From contig JBJSXF010000200.1 in NCBI GenBank assembly GCA_046086225.1, positions 1-22,244 on the forward strand: DNA of 22,244 nt, written 5' to 3'. The translations under genes were made by a program, and so were the position numbers. Below are positions 14,252 to 22,008 of this stretch, piece by piece. Each line of letters starts with the position of its first letter. Positions within the stretch are counted from its first letter, which is position 1. The stretch comes from JBJSXF01 sp046086225 (GTDB taxonomy: Bacteria > Actinomycetota > Acidimicrobiia > IMCC26256 > PALSA-610). The notes under the pieces were generated by a model. That model was not told the origin of the DNA, did no database searches, and saw only the letters and a list, made by a program, of their open reading frames with translations.

Positions 14252-15193
14252 GTGCGGGCGAGCGTAGGTGAGGCGGCCGATCCCGGGTCCGGGCGCGGGC
14301 GACGTCGCTCGGCTCCGCTCCTCGCCGTCGCCGCGGCCGTGATGCTCGGGCTCGTCGGGCTCGCCGGCTGCGCCCCCGGCTCCGAGGACGCGTCGGATGG
14401 CGGCACCGGCCCCGAACCGACCGTGGCACCGACGACTCCCGCCGTCCCGGGAACGACCCGGCCCCTCACCCCCACGACCCGCCCCACGACCCGCCCCACG
14501 ACCCGGCCGGCGCCGCCGGGGGGTGCCGTGCTCACCCGGCTCCGGATGCCCGCCTCGGTCATCGGCCCGCTCGCCGTCACGCGGGTCGTCGACGGCGACA
14601 CCGTGTACCTGGGCGACGGCTCGAAGCTGCGCCTCATCGGCCTCGACACGCCCGAGACCGTCGACCCCCGTAAGCCGGTGCAGTGCTTCGGCCGGGAGGC
14701 GTCGAACCGGGCCCACGCCCTCCTCGACGGCACGTCGGTGTACATCGAAGCCGACCCCACCCAGGGCACGCTCGACAAGTACGGCCGCACGCTCGCCTAC
14801 GTCTGGATGGCCGACGGCCGGCTCTACAACGAGCTGATGATCGCGAGCGGCTACGCCCACGAGTACACCTACGACACCCCGTACCGCTACCGCGACCGGT
14901 TCATCACCGCCGAGGCGGAAGCCCGGGCCGCCGACCGGGGGCTCTGGTCACCGTCGACGTGCGCGGGCGACACCACGCAGGCTGCGGGCGCCGTGCTCGC
15001 GCCCGTACCCGGTGGCAGTCCCGGCGGCAACGCGACCGGGGGCCGGTGCGATCCGTCCTACCCCGACGTCTGCATCCCGCCGCCGCCCCCCGACCTCGAC
15101 TGCGCCGACGTTTCCTCTCGGCGCTTCCGGGTGGTGGGCGCCGACCCGCACCGCTTCGACGGCAACCGCGACGGGATCGCCTGCACGAGCTGA
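14252..15193 (+). CDS. Thermonuclease (SNase) lipoprotein with C-terminal Excalibur domain
   Basis: This 313-residue surface nuclease would degrade nucleic acids outside the membrane. Basic RGRRRS is followed by a hydrophobic helix and the lipobox LAGC at about 40, so it should be lipid-anchored after Lgt processing. A Thr/Pro/Arg linker follows, then the SNase fold with RVVDGDTV (D114, D116), LIGLDTPETV (D132, E135) and the catalytic Arg in KYGRTLAYV (R179). These match the D21, D40, E43 and R87 positions of staphylococcal nuclease (R35 presumably R129 or nearby). The C-terminus is an Excalibur calcium-binding-type domain with DLDCADV and DGNRDGIAC, including the DxDxDG-like DGNRDG loop. GTG at 14252 is the only in-frame start that supplies the charged n-region; its ribosome-binding site is weak. 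Confidence 0.93.
   Translation: MRASVGEAADPGSGRGRRRSAPLLAVAAAVMLGLVGLAGCAPGSEDASDGGTGPEPTVAPTTPAVPGTTRPLTPTTRPTTRPTTRPAPPGGAVLTRLRMPASVIGPLAVTRVVDGDTVYLGDGSKLRLIGLDTPETVDPRKPVQCFGREASNRAHALLDGTSVYIEADPTQGTLDKYGRTLAYVWMADGRLYNELMIASGYAHEYTYDTPYRYRDRFITAEAEARAADRGLWSPSTCAGDTTQAAGAVLAPVPGGSPGGNATGGRCDPSYPDVCIPPPPPDLDCADVSSRRFRVVGADPHRFDGNRDGIACTS
14471..14506 (+). repeat. 12-bp tandem repeat in the nuclease linker
   Basis: CCCACGACCCGC is repeated at 14471-14482 and 14483-14494, and with one change at 14495-14506. It encodes the TTRP repeats between the lipobox and the SNase domain and is a likely slippage site for linker length. Confidence 0.8.
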
Positions 15194-15224
15194 CCCCCGA
15201 TCGGTAGCGACCGGCGCGCCGGCA

Positions 15225-16748
15225 TCACGATCGGGCCGGGATGTCGGCCGCTTCGGCTTCGGCCACGATCTCGTCCCGTTCGGGCCGGAGCAGGAATCCC
15301 GCCGCCACCGCCGCGTCGGCCGATCGGGTGACCGCCGCGACGTACGCGTCGTGGTCGGCGTAGCGCTCGGCGAGCCGGGCCGCCGGGAACGGGATCTCCT
15401 GGCCGAAGAGCGAGCAGAAGATGCTCACCGGGTTGCCCTTCCCGATGATCGTCGCCGTCGGGGCGTCGACCGCCGGGGTGCGGATCCCGCCCCGAGCGTT
15501 GCCGTCGGCGTCGGTGAGGATCTCGCCGGTGGGGCCGGTGGCGAGCCGCGGCGAGGCCGGTGGCCGCCCTTCCCCCGCGACCCAGCGCCCGAGCGCCGAG
15601 TACGCGGCCCGGAGCACGGCGCCGTGAGGCCCGTCGTTGATCGTGCCGCAGGTCGAGATGAGGTCGACCGGCGGGCCGTCGTACCAGACCCGGGCCGACT
15701 CCTCTCCGTAGACGAGCGTGCTCGCGTCGGCGTGCGCGGTGCCCGCGACCTCCCACGTGACGAGGTTCGGACCGTCGGGCTGGCGCGCGTCGATGAAGCC
15801 CAGGAAGCCGAGATCGGTCTCGGTCTCGAACTGCAGCACGGGCGCGTCGCCGTCGGGTCGGAGCCGCACCACCCGCGGCACCGCGTTCTCGCCGTCGGGT
15901 CCGTCGAGCCCGCCCGCGAACTGACCCCGACCGTCGAGGAGGAACCCGTCGAACATCCCGGTGATCGGTTGGATCGCGTTGACGTAGGTGGCGAGCGTGC
16001 CCGCCGACTGGCTCTGACCGACGGCGAGGAGCGTGCGGGGCCGCAATCCGTCGAGCGGGTCGACGGTGCCGGGCGCGAGGAGCGCCTGGGCCGCCTGCGA
16101 GAAGATGTCGTACGACCACTCGTCACCGGGGTGCCGGAGCCCGGCGTAGCGCTGCGGGTCCCACTGCTTCAGGGCGAGGAGCGCCTCGGGGGGAACGCCG
16201 GGCACCTCGAGTCCTCCGCCGCCCTCGACCCCGATCTTCTGGGCCGACACCGCAACGTACGCATCGCCGTCGCGCAGCAGCGCCGGGAGCAGGTAGCCGA
16301 ACTCGGGGTCGGAATCGCGACCGGCGGTGACGTTCATCCACTCGACGGCGACGGTTCCGCTGAAGCGCGCCGGATCGCGCGGTCGGCGCACGATGATTCG
16401 GGTGATGTAAGGCGCGGTCGCGCCCGGTGTGACCGTCCAGTCACCATCGGATCCGAGCGAGCCCGGCGCCGTGTACGAGGTAGCCGTGCCCGACACGAAG
16501 TACTCGATCTCGCGGTAGCCAGCTCGTTCCAACACTTCGGGCGGGGCCGGGTTCGCGGGCACGCCGTACCGGCCACCGGTGACCGGCGCCGAGACCGTGG
16601 GCACGGCGACCACCGCGTTGCGCGGCTTCGCGGGCACCGTCGTGGTCGTCGTCGGGCGCGATTCGCCGTCGCCTCCGCACGCAGTCGCGAACAACGAAGC
16701 GACAACGATGACAGCACCCGCGTTCCGCATTCGCCGAATCGTGTGCAC
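15225..16748 (-). CDS. Abhydrolase_10-type alpha/beta-hydrolase lipoprotein
   Basis: This protein of about 507 residues resembles the alpha/beta-hydrolase domain family Abhydrolase_10. A basic n-region (HTIRRMRN) and hydrophobic segment end at a lipobox-like FATAC, and a Thr-rich linker (TTTTTVP) follows, so it is probably lipid-anchored outside the membrane. The nucleophile elbow is LLAVGQSQSAGTLATYVNAI, with the likely Ser at about 246 in G-x-S-x-S. Other family-like stretches are QKIGVEGG, WDPQRYAGLRHPGDEWSYDIFSQAAQAL and GTAHADAST. I place the start at GTG 16748, which GGAGGG precedes at about 4 nt. TTG at 16760 and ATG at 16718-16730 are alternatives. A TAGGCT -10 box (minus, 16789-16784) would give a short leader. 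The substrate is an unknown ester or lipid. Confidence 0.85.
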   Translation of the reverse strand: MHTIRRMRNAGAVIVVASLFATACGGDGESRPTTTTTVPAKPRNAVVAVPTVSAPVTGGRYGVPANPAPPEVLERAGYREIEYFVSGTATSYTAPGSLGSDGDWTVTPGATAPYITRIIVRRPRDPARFSGTVAVEWMNVTAGRDSDPEFGYLLPALLRDGDAYVAVSAQKIGVEGGGGLEVPGVPPEALLALKQWDPQRYAGLRHPGDEWSYDIFSQAAQALLAPGTVDPLDGLRPRTLLAVGQSQSAGTLATYVNAIQPITGMFDGFLLDGRGQFAGGLDGPDGENAVPRVVRLRPDGDAPVLQFETETDLGFLGFIDARQPDGPNLVTWEVAGTAHADASTLVYGEESARVWYDGPPVDLISTCGTINDGPHGAVLRAAYSALGRWVAGEGRPPASPRLATGPTGEILTDADGNARGGIRTPAVDAPTATIIGKGNPVSIFCSLFGQEIPFPAARLAERYADHDAYVAAVTRSADAAVAAGFLLRPERDEIVAEAEAADIPARS

Positions 16749-16783
16749 CACGCCCTCCAAGCCGTCGCGGATCGGACGCGCGC

Positions 16784-16789
16784 AGCCTA
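16784..16789 (-). promoter_or_regulatory. Candidate -10 box of the hydrolase lipoprotein gene
   Basis: TAGGCT on the minus strand fits the actinobacterial TANNNT pattern. Transcription starting about 7 nt downstream (near 16777) would give a leader of about 28 nt that still includes the GGAGGG ribosome-binding site and favours the GTG start at 16748. Confidence 0.4.
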
Positions 16790-16827
16790 CGGGCGTCTCC
16801 GGTTCGGGAAGCGGCCCGACCCGTCGG

Positions 16828-16841
16828 TACCGTCATCGCCA
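16828..16841 (+). promoter_or_regulatory. Leaderless-type -10 box for the PPOX gene
   Basis: GGTACCGT gives TACCGT at 16828-16833, exactly 7 nt before the ATG, with no Shine-Dalgarno between. This copies the GGTANCGT-N7-start layout seen at 10008 and suggests that the PPOX/prenyltransferase transcript begins at the A of the ATG. Confidence 0.5.
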
Positions 16842-17338
16842 TGGAACGCACCCACGGCATCCTCCCCGAGCCGGTCGAGGCGCTCCTCGACGCCGCGCTC
16901 GTCTCCGAGCTCACCGTCGTCGACGGGAACGGCCGACCGGTCACCTACCCGCTCATCCCGCTCTACGACGGGCGCCGCATCTATATGACGTCGGCGGTGC
17001 TCTTCGCCCGCAAGCTGCGACACATCAAGGCCAACCCGAAGGTCTCGGTGTCGCTCACCGATCCGGTCGCGATCGCGGTGGAGCCGTTCGCCCGGGCGAC
17101 GATCCAGGGCGACGCCCGCATCGTCGAGGACGACCTCCACGCCGGCTGGGAGACCCTCCTCCCGCTCTGGCGCGCCAAGGAGCCGGTCATCGACTCGTTC
17201 GTGAAGATGCGCTTCGGCATCCCGCTGTTCTTCGAGCGGTCGATCATCGAGATCACGCCCCGCCGGGTGCACTACTGGCCCGGAGCCGATGCCGCCGCTG
17301 CGCCGCAGGTGTTCGAACTCGAGGAGGTCGGACAGTGA
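16841..17338 (+). CDS. PPOX (pyridoxamine 5'-phosphate oxidase-like) family flavin/F420-binding protein
   Basis: This 165-residue split-beta-barrel protein belongs to the PNPOx-like superfamily, which uses FMN, F420 or heme. It starts with a helix (LPEPVEALLDAALVSELTVVD), then strands GRPVTYPLIPLYDGRRIYMTSAVLFARKLRHIKANPKVSVSLTD, the pattern shared with F420-dependent TIGR03618/Rv-type PPOX proteins, including the basic ARKLRHIKANP cofactor-binding segment. A C-terminal part with FFERSIIEITPRRVHYWPG follows. The exact cofactor cannot be chosen from sequence. The ATG is leaderless (see the -10 box). The stop overlaps the start of the PPOX-UbiA fusion gene as GTGA. This coupling to a second gene with a related N-terminal domain suggests that the two barrels may pair, as these proteins normally dimerise. 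Confidence 0.88.
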   Translation: MERTHGILPEPVEALLDAALVSELTVVDGNGRPVTYPLIPLYDGRRIYMTSAVLFARKLRHIKANPKVSVSLTDPVAIAVEPFARATIQGDARIVEDDLHAGWETLLPLWRAKEPVIDSFVKMRFGIPLFFERSIIEITPRRVHYWPGADAAAAPQVFELEEVGQ

Positions 17339-18657
17339 CCACGCTCACGATCCGCGATGCCGTCGAACGAGCGGCCACGTATCCCCACGCCATCGCATCG
17401 TTCGTCGACGCCGACGGCTACCCGATGACCGTGGCCGGTCCCTTCACCGCCGACGCCGAGACCGGGGCGATCGAAGTCGGACCGTTCGACGCGACCGTGC
17501 TCCCCGCAACCGGCGCCGAGGTCTGCGTGACCTTCAGCCACGTTCGCCCCCAGCCCGGAATCGGCTACGACGAGCGTCGCTACGTCAACATCTGGGGAGG
17601 TGCCGAGATCGCCGGCGACCGCCTCCGGGTGACCGGCGTGCGCGCCGCGGGCTGGGACGAAGCCGAGGTGCCGTTCTTCGAGTACGCCGAGCGCAGCGTG
17701 CCCGAAGCGCACCGCTACTTCGCCGAGGTCGGGGCCCGGCCCACGCTCTCGCGCTGGTGGACCTTCTTCCTCGCCGTCCGCTTGCCCTTCCTCACCGCCA
17801 CCATCGTGCCGATCACGCTGGGCGGGGCCGTCGCGGCCTACGACGGGGCATTCGCCTGGGGCTGGTGGCTGCTCGCGCTCGTCGCCGGTTGCGCCGTTCA
17901 CCTCGGACTGAACATCGCCAACGACCTCTCGGATGACGTCACCGGAGCCGACGCGGCCAACGTGACGCCCACGCCGTTCAGCGGGGGCTCCCGGGTCATG
18001 CAGTACGGGCTCGTAAGCCGCCGGGCGATGCAGCGGGCTTGCGTCGCCTGCTACGCGATCGCCGTCGGGCTCGGACTGGTGATGGTCGCGGCCCGGGGCG
18101 CTGCGCTCCTCTGGATCGGAGCGGTGGGCGTCGTGCTCAGCCTGCAGTACACCGGAGCCCCGCTCCGCCTCGTCTACCGCGGGCTCGGCGAGCCCGTGAC
18201 CGCGCTCGGGTTCGGGCCGATCATGACCATCGGCGCCTACTACGTGTGCGCCCGGGAGTGGAGCTGGCCAGCGATCTACGCCTCGCTGCCCGTGGCGATC
18301 TTCATCGCCCTCGTGCTCTACGTGAACCAGGTGCCCGACCGGGCCGGCGACGCCGCCGTGGGCAAGCGCACCCTCATCGTGCGCTGGCGCCCCGAGCGGG
18401 TCCGCTCCGCCTACGCCGCGGCGACGACGGCCGCATTCCTGCTGATCGCCGCCGGGCCGCTGCTCGGGATCACACCGTGGTGGACCCTCGCCGCGCTGGC
18501 GACGGTTCCCCTCGCCCGATCGGTCGGCCGAGGTCTGCGCGACTCCTACGACCGGCCCTACGAGCTCATGCCGTCGATGCAGCGGAATATTGCCCTGCAC
18601 TTCGCGTCCGGCCTGCTGCTCGTCGCGGGCTGGATCGTGGCGACGCTCGTCGGCTGA
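17335..18657 (+). CDS. PPOX-like domain fused to UbiA/MenA-type prenyltransferase
   Basis: This 440-residue two-part protein has an N-terminal region (about 1-125) that looks like a PNPOx-type barrel (HAIASFVDADGYPMTVAGPF, EVCVTFSHVRPQPGI, RYVNIWGGAEI). From about 138 on comes a UbiA-superfamily membrane prenyltransferase with about eight or nine helices. Both Asp-rich motifs for Mg-prenyl diphosphate are intact: NDLSDD (D197, D200, D201) and NQVPDRAGDAAVGKRTL (D335, D339). The second closely follows the MenA form ending in GKRTL, so dihydroxynaphthoate or a similar aromatic acceptor is the leading guess. Start GTG at 17335 overlaps the upstream PPOX stop. The pair may act together in a quinone, heme or other prenyl-lipid modification. 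The fused flavin-type domain is unusual and its role is open. Confidence 0.88.
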   Translation: MTTLTIRDAVERAATYPHAIASFVDADGYPMTVAGPFTADAETGAIEVGPFDATVLPATGAEVCVTFSHVRPQPGIGYDERRYVNIWGGAEIAGDRLRVTGVRAAGWDEAEVPFFEYAERSVPEAHRYFAEVGARPTLSRWWTFFLAVRLPFLTATIVPITLGGAVAAYDGAFAWGWWLLALVAGCAVHLGLNIANDLSDDVTGADAANVTPTPFSGGSRVMQYGLVSRRAMQRACVACYAIAVGLGLVMVAARGAALLWIGAVGVVLSLQYTGAPLRLVYRGLGEPVTALGFGPIMTIGAYYVCAREWSWPAIYASLPVAIFIALVLYVNQVPDRAGDAAVGKRTLIVRWRPERVRSAYAAATTAAFLLIAAGPLLGITPWWTLAALATVPLARSVGRGLRDSYDRPYELMPSMQRNIALHFASGLLLVAGWIVATLVG

Positions 18658-18693
18658 GCCCAGGCCGCCGGTGCGCCCCCGGGGCCGTACCGG

Positions 18694-18727
18694 TAACCTT
18701 GCGCCGTTCGAAAGCGAGGGCGAACGG
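18694..18727 (+). promoter_or_regulatory. Candidate promoter and leader hairpin of the PAS-GGDEF-EAL gene
   Basis: TAACCT (18694-18699, in GGTAACCT) is a TANNNT -10 box that would start transcription near 18706. The transcript would open with a 7-bp hairpin, CCGTTCG (18704-18710) with CGAACGG (18721-18727), followed by a GGGGGAG ribosome-binding site 7 nt before the TTG start. The inverted repeat could equally be an operator at the start site. Confidence 0.4.
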
Positions 18728-18750
18728 TCGCCCGGCGGGGGAGCAGCGTC

Positions 18751-21387
18751 TTGACCCGGAGAATCCTGGTCCTCCTGCCGTTCGCCGGGGTCCTCGCGTA
18801 CGCCGCCATCCCGTTCGTCGGGGACTCCGATGCGGGCGTCGCCACCTTCAACGTCGCCGCGATCTGCGCCGTCGTCGTCTATTTCGTCGGCTTGGCGGCC
18901 GCCCGCCCCGCGCCGGCCCTGCCCTGGATCTTCATCGGAGTGGCCATCGCTGCGTGGGTCGCCGGCGACCTCGTGTTCTCGGCGATCGGTGGCGACCCGA
19001 CCGTCTCGGTCGCCGATGCGCTCTACGGCATCGGCTACGCCAGCCTGATCATCGCGGTGACCGCGCTCACGCGCGGCCGGATCGCCCAACGCGACATCGA
19101 CAGTGCGATGGATGCTGTGCTCATCGGCCTCGCCTTCTTCCTGTTCCTGTGGGTGGGCGTGATCGGACCGACGTGGGACGCGACCGGGATCGGTACCGCG
19201 ACCCGGGTGATGACCGCGATCTACCCCTTGCTCGACATCGTGCTCCTCTTCGCGCTCGTGCGCCTGATTCTCATCTCCGAGGGGGTCGGGTCATCGACGA
19301 TCGCGCTGGCCGGCGCGCTCACGGCGATCCTGGCCGGCGACCTCTCGTTCGCAGCCCTGCAGCAGACCGGGTCGTACGTGGAGGGGCCCTGGCAGGCCAG
19401 CGACCTCGTCTGGCTCGTCGGCTACGCCCTCCTCCCCGTCACTGTCGTGCTCGCCGGACGCGACCCGACCGAGGCCGAGACCGCGCCTCCGGGGCAGCCG
19501 TCGCAGCTCTCGAGCCTCCTCGCCGCGGGCATCGCGCTCATCGCCATCCCGGGGGCGGCTCTCCTCGGGCGGTACGTCGACGTCGAGCCGACGGTCGCCG
19601 TCTTCGAGGTCACGGGCTCGCTGATCGTCGTGCTCGTGCTCACCCGCATCATCCGGCTCCAATGGTCGCTCGACGAGGCCTTCACTGCTGTCGGCCGGCA
19701 GCAGCGCTACTACCGGGCCGTCGCCGAGAACGCCAGCGACTCGTTCCTCATCGTGTCGCGCACCGGCCAGGTCATCGGTGGCTCCGAGACGGTGCGCAAT
19801 CTCATCGGCTACGAGCTCGACGACATGGTCGGCACGATCGCCGCAGTCTTCGTCCATCCCGACGACCGCACGTACGCCGCGGCGCTCCTCGACGAGGCGC
19901 TGGCCCGCCCCGGGGTCACGGTGCCCGGTGAGTTCCGGGTCGCCAACGCCGTCGGCAAGTACCTCTGGCTCGAGGCCTTCTGCACCGACCTCTCGAACGA
20001 CCCGGCAGTCGGCGGCATCGTCGTGAACGCGCACGACATCACGGGGCGGAAGGTGGCCGAAGCCGAGCTGGAGCACCGGGCGCTCCACGACAGCGTCACC
20101 GGGCTCGCCAACCGGGCGCTCTTCCGCGACCGGGTCGAGCGGGCCTTCCTCCGCCGCCAGGCCGAGGGGATCGATCTCGCCGTCCTCTTCTGCGACCTCG
20201 ACGGGTTTAAGCTCGTCAACGACACCATCGGCCATGAGGCGGGCGACGAGGTGCTCCGGATCGCGGCCGAGCGCTTCTCCAAGTCGGTTCGCCCGACCGA
20301 CACCCTCGCCCGGTTCGGCGGCGACGAGTTCGCCGTGATCATCGAGAGTGACGGCGACCTCATGAGCGAGGCCCGAGCGATCGCCGACCGTCTCGTCGGC
20401 GCGATGGCCGAGCCGGTCGAGGTACGGGGCCGCCCCATGCGGGTCACCGCGAGCATCGGCATCTCCGTCGCCGGTGAGAATCCCGACCGCACCCCGGCCG
20501 ACCTCATGCGCGATGCCGACACCGCGATGTACAGCGCCAAAGCCGCCGGGCGGAATCGAGCGGTCGTATACGACACGTCAATGGGCACTGCGGTGCTCAC
20601 CCGAGTGCAGCTCGACACCGATCTGCGCCATGCCGTCGCCAACAACGAGTTCCGGCTCCTCTACCAACCGATCGTCGAGCTGGCCACGGCCCGGTTCACC
20701 GGCTTCGAGGCGCTCCTCCGCTGGGACCATCCGACCCGGGGCCTCCTCACCCCCGACGAGTTCATCGGCATCGCCGAGACGAACGGCACGATCGTGGAGA
20801 TCGGGAAGTGGGTGCTGCTCGAGGCCTGCCGGGAGGCCCGGCGCTGGGGTCCGGCGGCAGACGGGGCCCTGCCCAGCGTCAGCGTCAACGTCTCCGGCAT
20901 TCAGCTCGCCGACCCGGGGTTCATCGATGACGTCGCCCGGGCGCTGTCCGAGAGCGGGTTGCCTGCTGCGTCCCTCAACCTCGAGATCACCGAGACCACG
21001 CTCGTCGAGTACACGGCGCCCATCGCCGAGCTGCTCCGCTCCCTGCAGGAGATGGGGGTGCACATCGTGATCGACGACTTCGGTGTCGGCCAGTCGAGCC
21101 TCGCCTACCTCCGACAGTTCCCGGTCGACGTCATCAAGCTCGACCGTTCCTACGTCGAGGGCATCACGGACGCCGACTACGTGCCTGCGCTCGTCGGCGG
21201 ACTCCTCGAGCTGGCCCGCAAGCTCGAGATCACCTCGCTCGCCGAGGGCATCGAGACGACCGCCCAACGCGAGGCGCTCGTCCGCGAGGGATGCGAGCTC
21301 GGCCAGGGCTACCTGTTCGCCCGGCCCGTCGACGCTGCGACCGCAGCCCGGATGCTCTCCGACCTCGGGTACGCGATCACGCCCTGA
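18751..21387 (+). CDS. Membrane PAS-GGDEF-EAL cyclic-di-GMP enzyme
   Basis: This 878-residue signalling protein is expected to make and/or break cyclic di-GMP. The first ~300 residues form about nine to ten membrane helices (an unnamed integral sensor). A PAS domain lies at about 317-433 (YYRAVAENASDSFLIVSRTGQVIGGSE), GGDEF at about 443-610 and EAL at about 625-875. The diguanylate cyclase motif GGDEF is intact at 523-527, with DGFKLVNDTIGH and an I-site RPTD five residues before it. The phosphodiesterase part keeps EAL (653-655), VNVS, EITET, DDFG, IKLD and AEGIET, so both halves look active; DDFGTG reads DDFGVG. The start is TTG with GGGGGAG at 7-nt spacing. The next plus-strand gene upstream is the PPOX-UbiA fusion, 93 bp away, with its own candidate promoter. 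No target protein (PilZ or similar) is adjacent. Confidence 0.95.
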   Translation: MTRRILVLLPFAGVLAYAAIPFVGDSDAGVATFNVAAICAVVVYFVGLAAARPAPALPWIFIGVAIAAWVAGDLVFSAIGGDPTVSVADALYGIGYASLIIAVTALTRGRIAQRDIDSAMDAVLIGLAFFLFLWVGVIGPTWDATGIGTATRVMTAIYPLLDIVLLFALVRLILISEGVGSSTIALAGALTAILAGDLSFAALQQTGSYVEGPWQASDLVWLVGYALLPVTVVLAGRDPTEAETAPPGQPSQLSSLLAAGIALIAIPGAALLGRYVDVEPTVAVFEVTGSLIVVLVLTRIIRLQWSLDEAFTAVGRQQRYYRAVAENASDSFLIVSRTGQVIGGSETVRNLIGYELDDMVGTIAAVFVHPDDRTYAAALLDEALARPGVTVPGEFRVANAVGKYLWLEAFCTDLSNDPAVGGIVVNAHDITGRKVAEAELEHRALHDSVTGLANRALFRDRVERAFLRRQAEGIDLAVLFCDLDGFKLVNDTIGHEAGDEVLRIAAERFSKSVRPTDTLARFGGDEFAVIIESDGDLMSEARAIADRLVGAMAEPVEVRGRPMRVTASIGISVAGENPDRTPADLMRDADTAMYSAKAAGRNRAVVYDTSMGTAVLTRVQLDTDLRHAVANNEFRLLYQPIVELATARFTGFEALLRWDHPTRGLLTPDEFIGIAETNGTIVEIGKWVLLEACREARRWGPAADGALPSVSVNVSGIQLADPGFIDDVARALSESGLPAASLNLEITETTLVEYTAPIAELLRSLQEMGVHIVIDDFGVGQSSLAYLRQFPVDVIKLDRSYVEGITDADYVPALVGGLLELARKLEITSLAEGIETTAQREALVREGCELGQGYLFARPVDAATAARMLSDLGYAITP

Positions 21388-21408
21388 TCGGGGGTCGGTG
21401 AACGGTCG

Positions 21409-21942
21409 TCAACCCGTGGCGTCACCCGAGCCGCCGGCGCCGCCGGCACCCACCGGCCCGATCGCGTTCCTGCGGCAGTCACCTTCGGCGAGTTCACCCA
21501 CGATCGCGTTGACCGACGCGGCGTCGATCACGACGGCGCGGCGATCGAGCCGACTCGGACGGTTCAGCCCCGCCTGCTCCCATTCCTCGATGACCAGAAC
21601 CGGCGCGATCGTCCGCTGCCAGGGGCGGTGGGTCAGGATCCGGAAGACGGTGACCGTTCGACCGTCGACGGCGGTGATGACGGCCGGGCGGGCATCCGAA
21701 CCCGGACCTTCGGCGTGGGGCAGGTGCGCGTAGATCACCGTCCCGACGGTCAGGCGCGCGACCGGCACCGGCCGGACGGCCCCGAGGGCGTCGGCGTCGA
21801 AGACCGCCCGCCCGCGGCCACGCGCCCCGTTGCGCCGCGCCTTGTGGCGCCCGTCACGCTTGCGCCGCCGGGCGCGATCCGCCCCACGGGCCGCCGCCCC
21901 GTCACGACGTGCGGGCTCGGGAATCGTCTCGTCGTCGCCCAT
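21409..21942 (-). CDS. PemK/MazF-like barrel protein with basic N-terminal tail
   Basis: The 177-residue protein has a first ~50 residues that are mostly Arg, Ala, Lys and Gly (ARRDGAAARGADRARRRKRD) and look disordered and nucleic-acid binding. The rest resembles the PemK/MazF SH3-like barrel: VGTVIYAHLPHAEG, ARPAVITAVDGRTVTVFRIL, and the C-terminal EEWEQAGLNRPSRLDRRAVVID, which matches the W-x-x-AGL-x-RPS pattern of PemK-like proteins. It ends in a Gly/Ala tail. I chose ATG 21942; GTG 21975, eleven codons upstream, is equally open. No antitoxin-like gene is adjacent: the gene upstream is a flavoprotein, the one downstream converges. So a toxin role is not established, and it may be a housekeeping barrel protein. 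Confidence 0.65.
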   Translation of the reverse strand: MGDDETIPEPARRDGAAARGADRARRRKRDGRHKARRNGARGRGRAVFDADALGAVRPVPVARLTVGTVIYAHLPHAEGPGSDARPAVITAVDGRTVTVFRILTHRPWQRTIAPVLVIEEWEQAGLNRPSRLDRRAVVIDAASVNAIVGELAEGDCRRNAIGPVGAGGAGGSGDATG

Positions 21943-22008
21943 CCGACCGCTGCCCCACCGCCTCCGCTGCCGCACCCCCGGCGCCCGCCCCGGACGCCTC
22001 CGCTCAGA

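Noticed and set aside
15012..16988. 658-codon plus-strand open frame over the hydrolase lipoprotein gene
   Set aside because: Antisense to a gene with signal peptide, nucleophile elbow and proper start; no domain features.
17272..19089. 605-codon minus-strand open frame over the prenyltransferase and GGDEF genes
   Set aside because: Antisense to two well-supported genes; composition is Gly/Asp/Arg/Glu-rich only.
21409..21942. Complete toxin-antitoxin pair
   Set aside because: No small antitoxin-like reading frame with its own ribosome-binding site lies next to the PemK/MazF-like gene.
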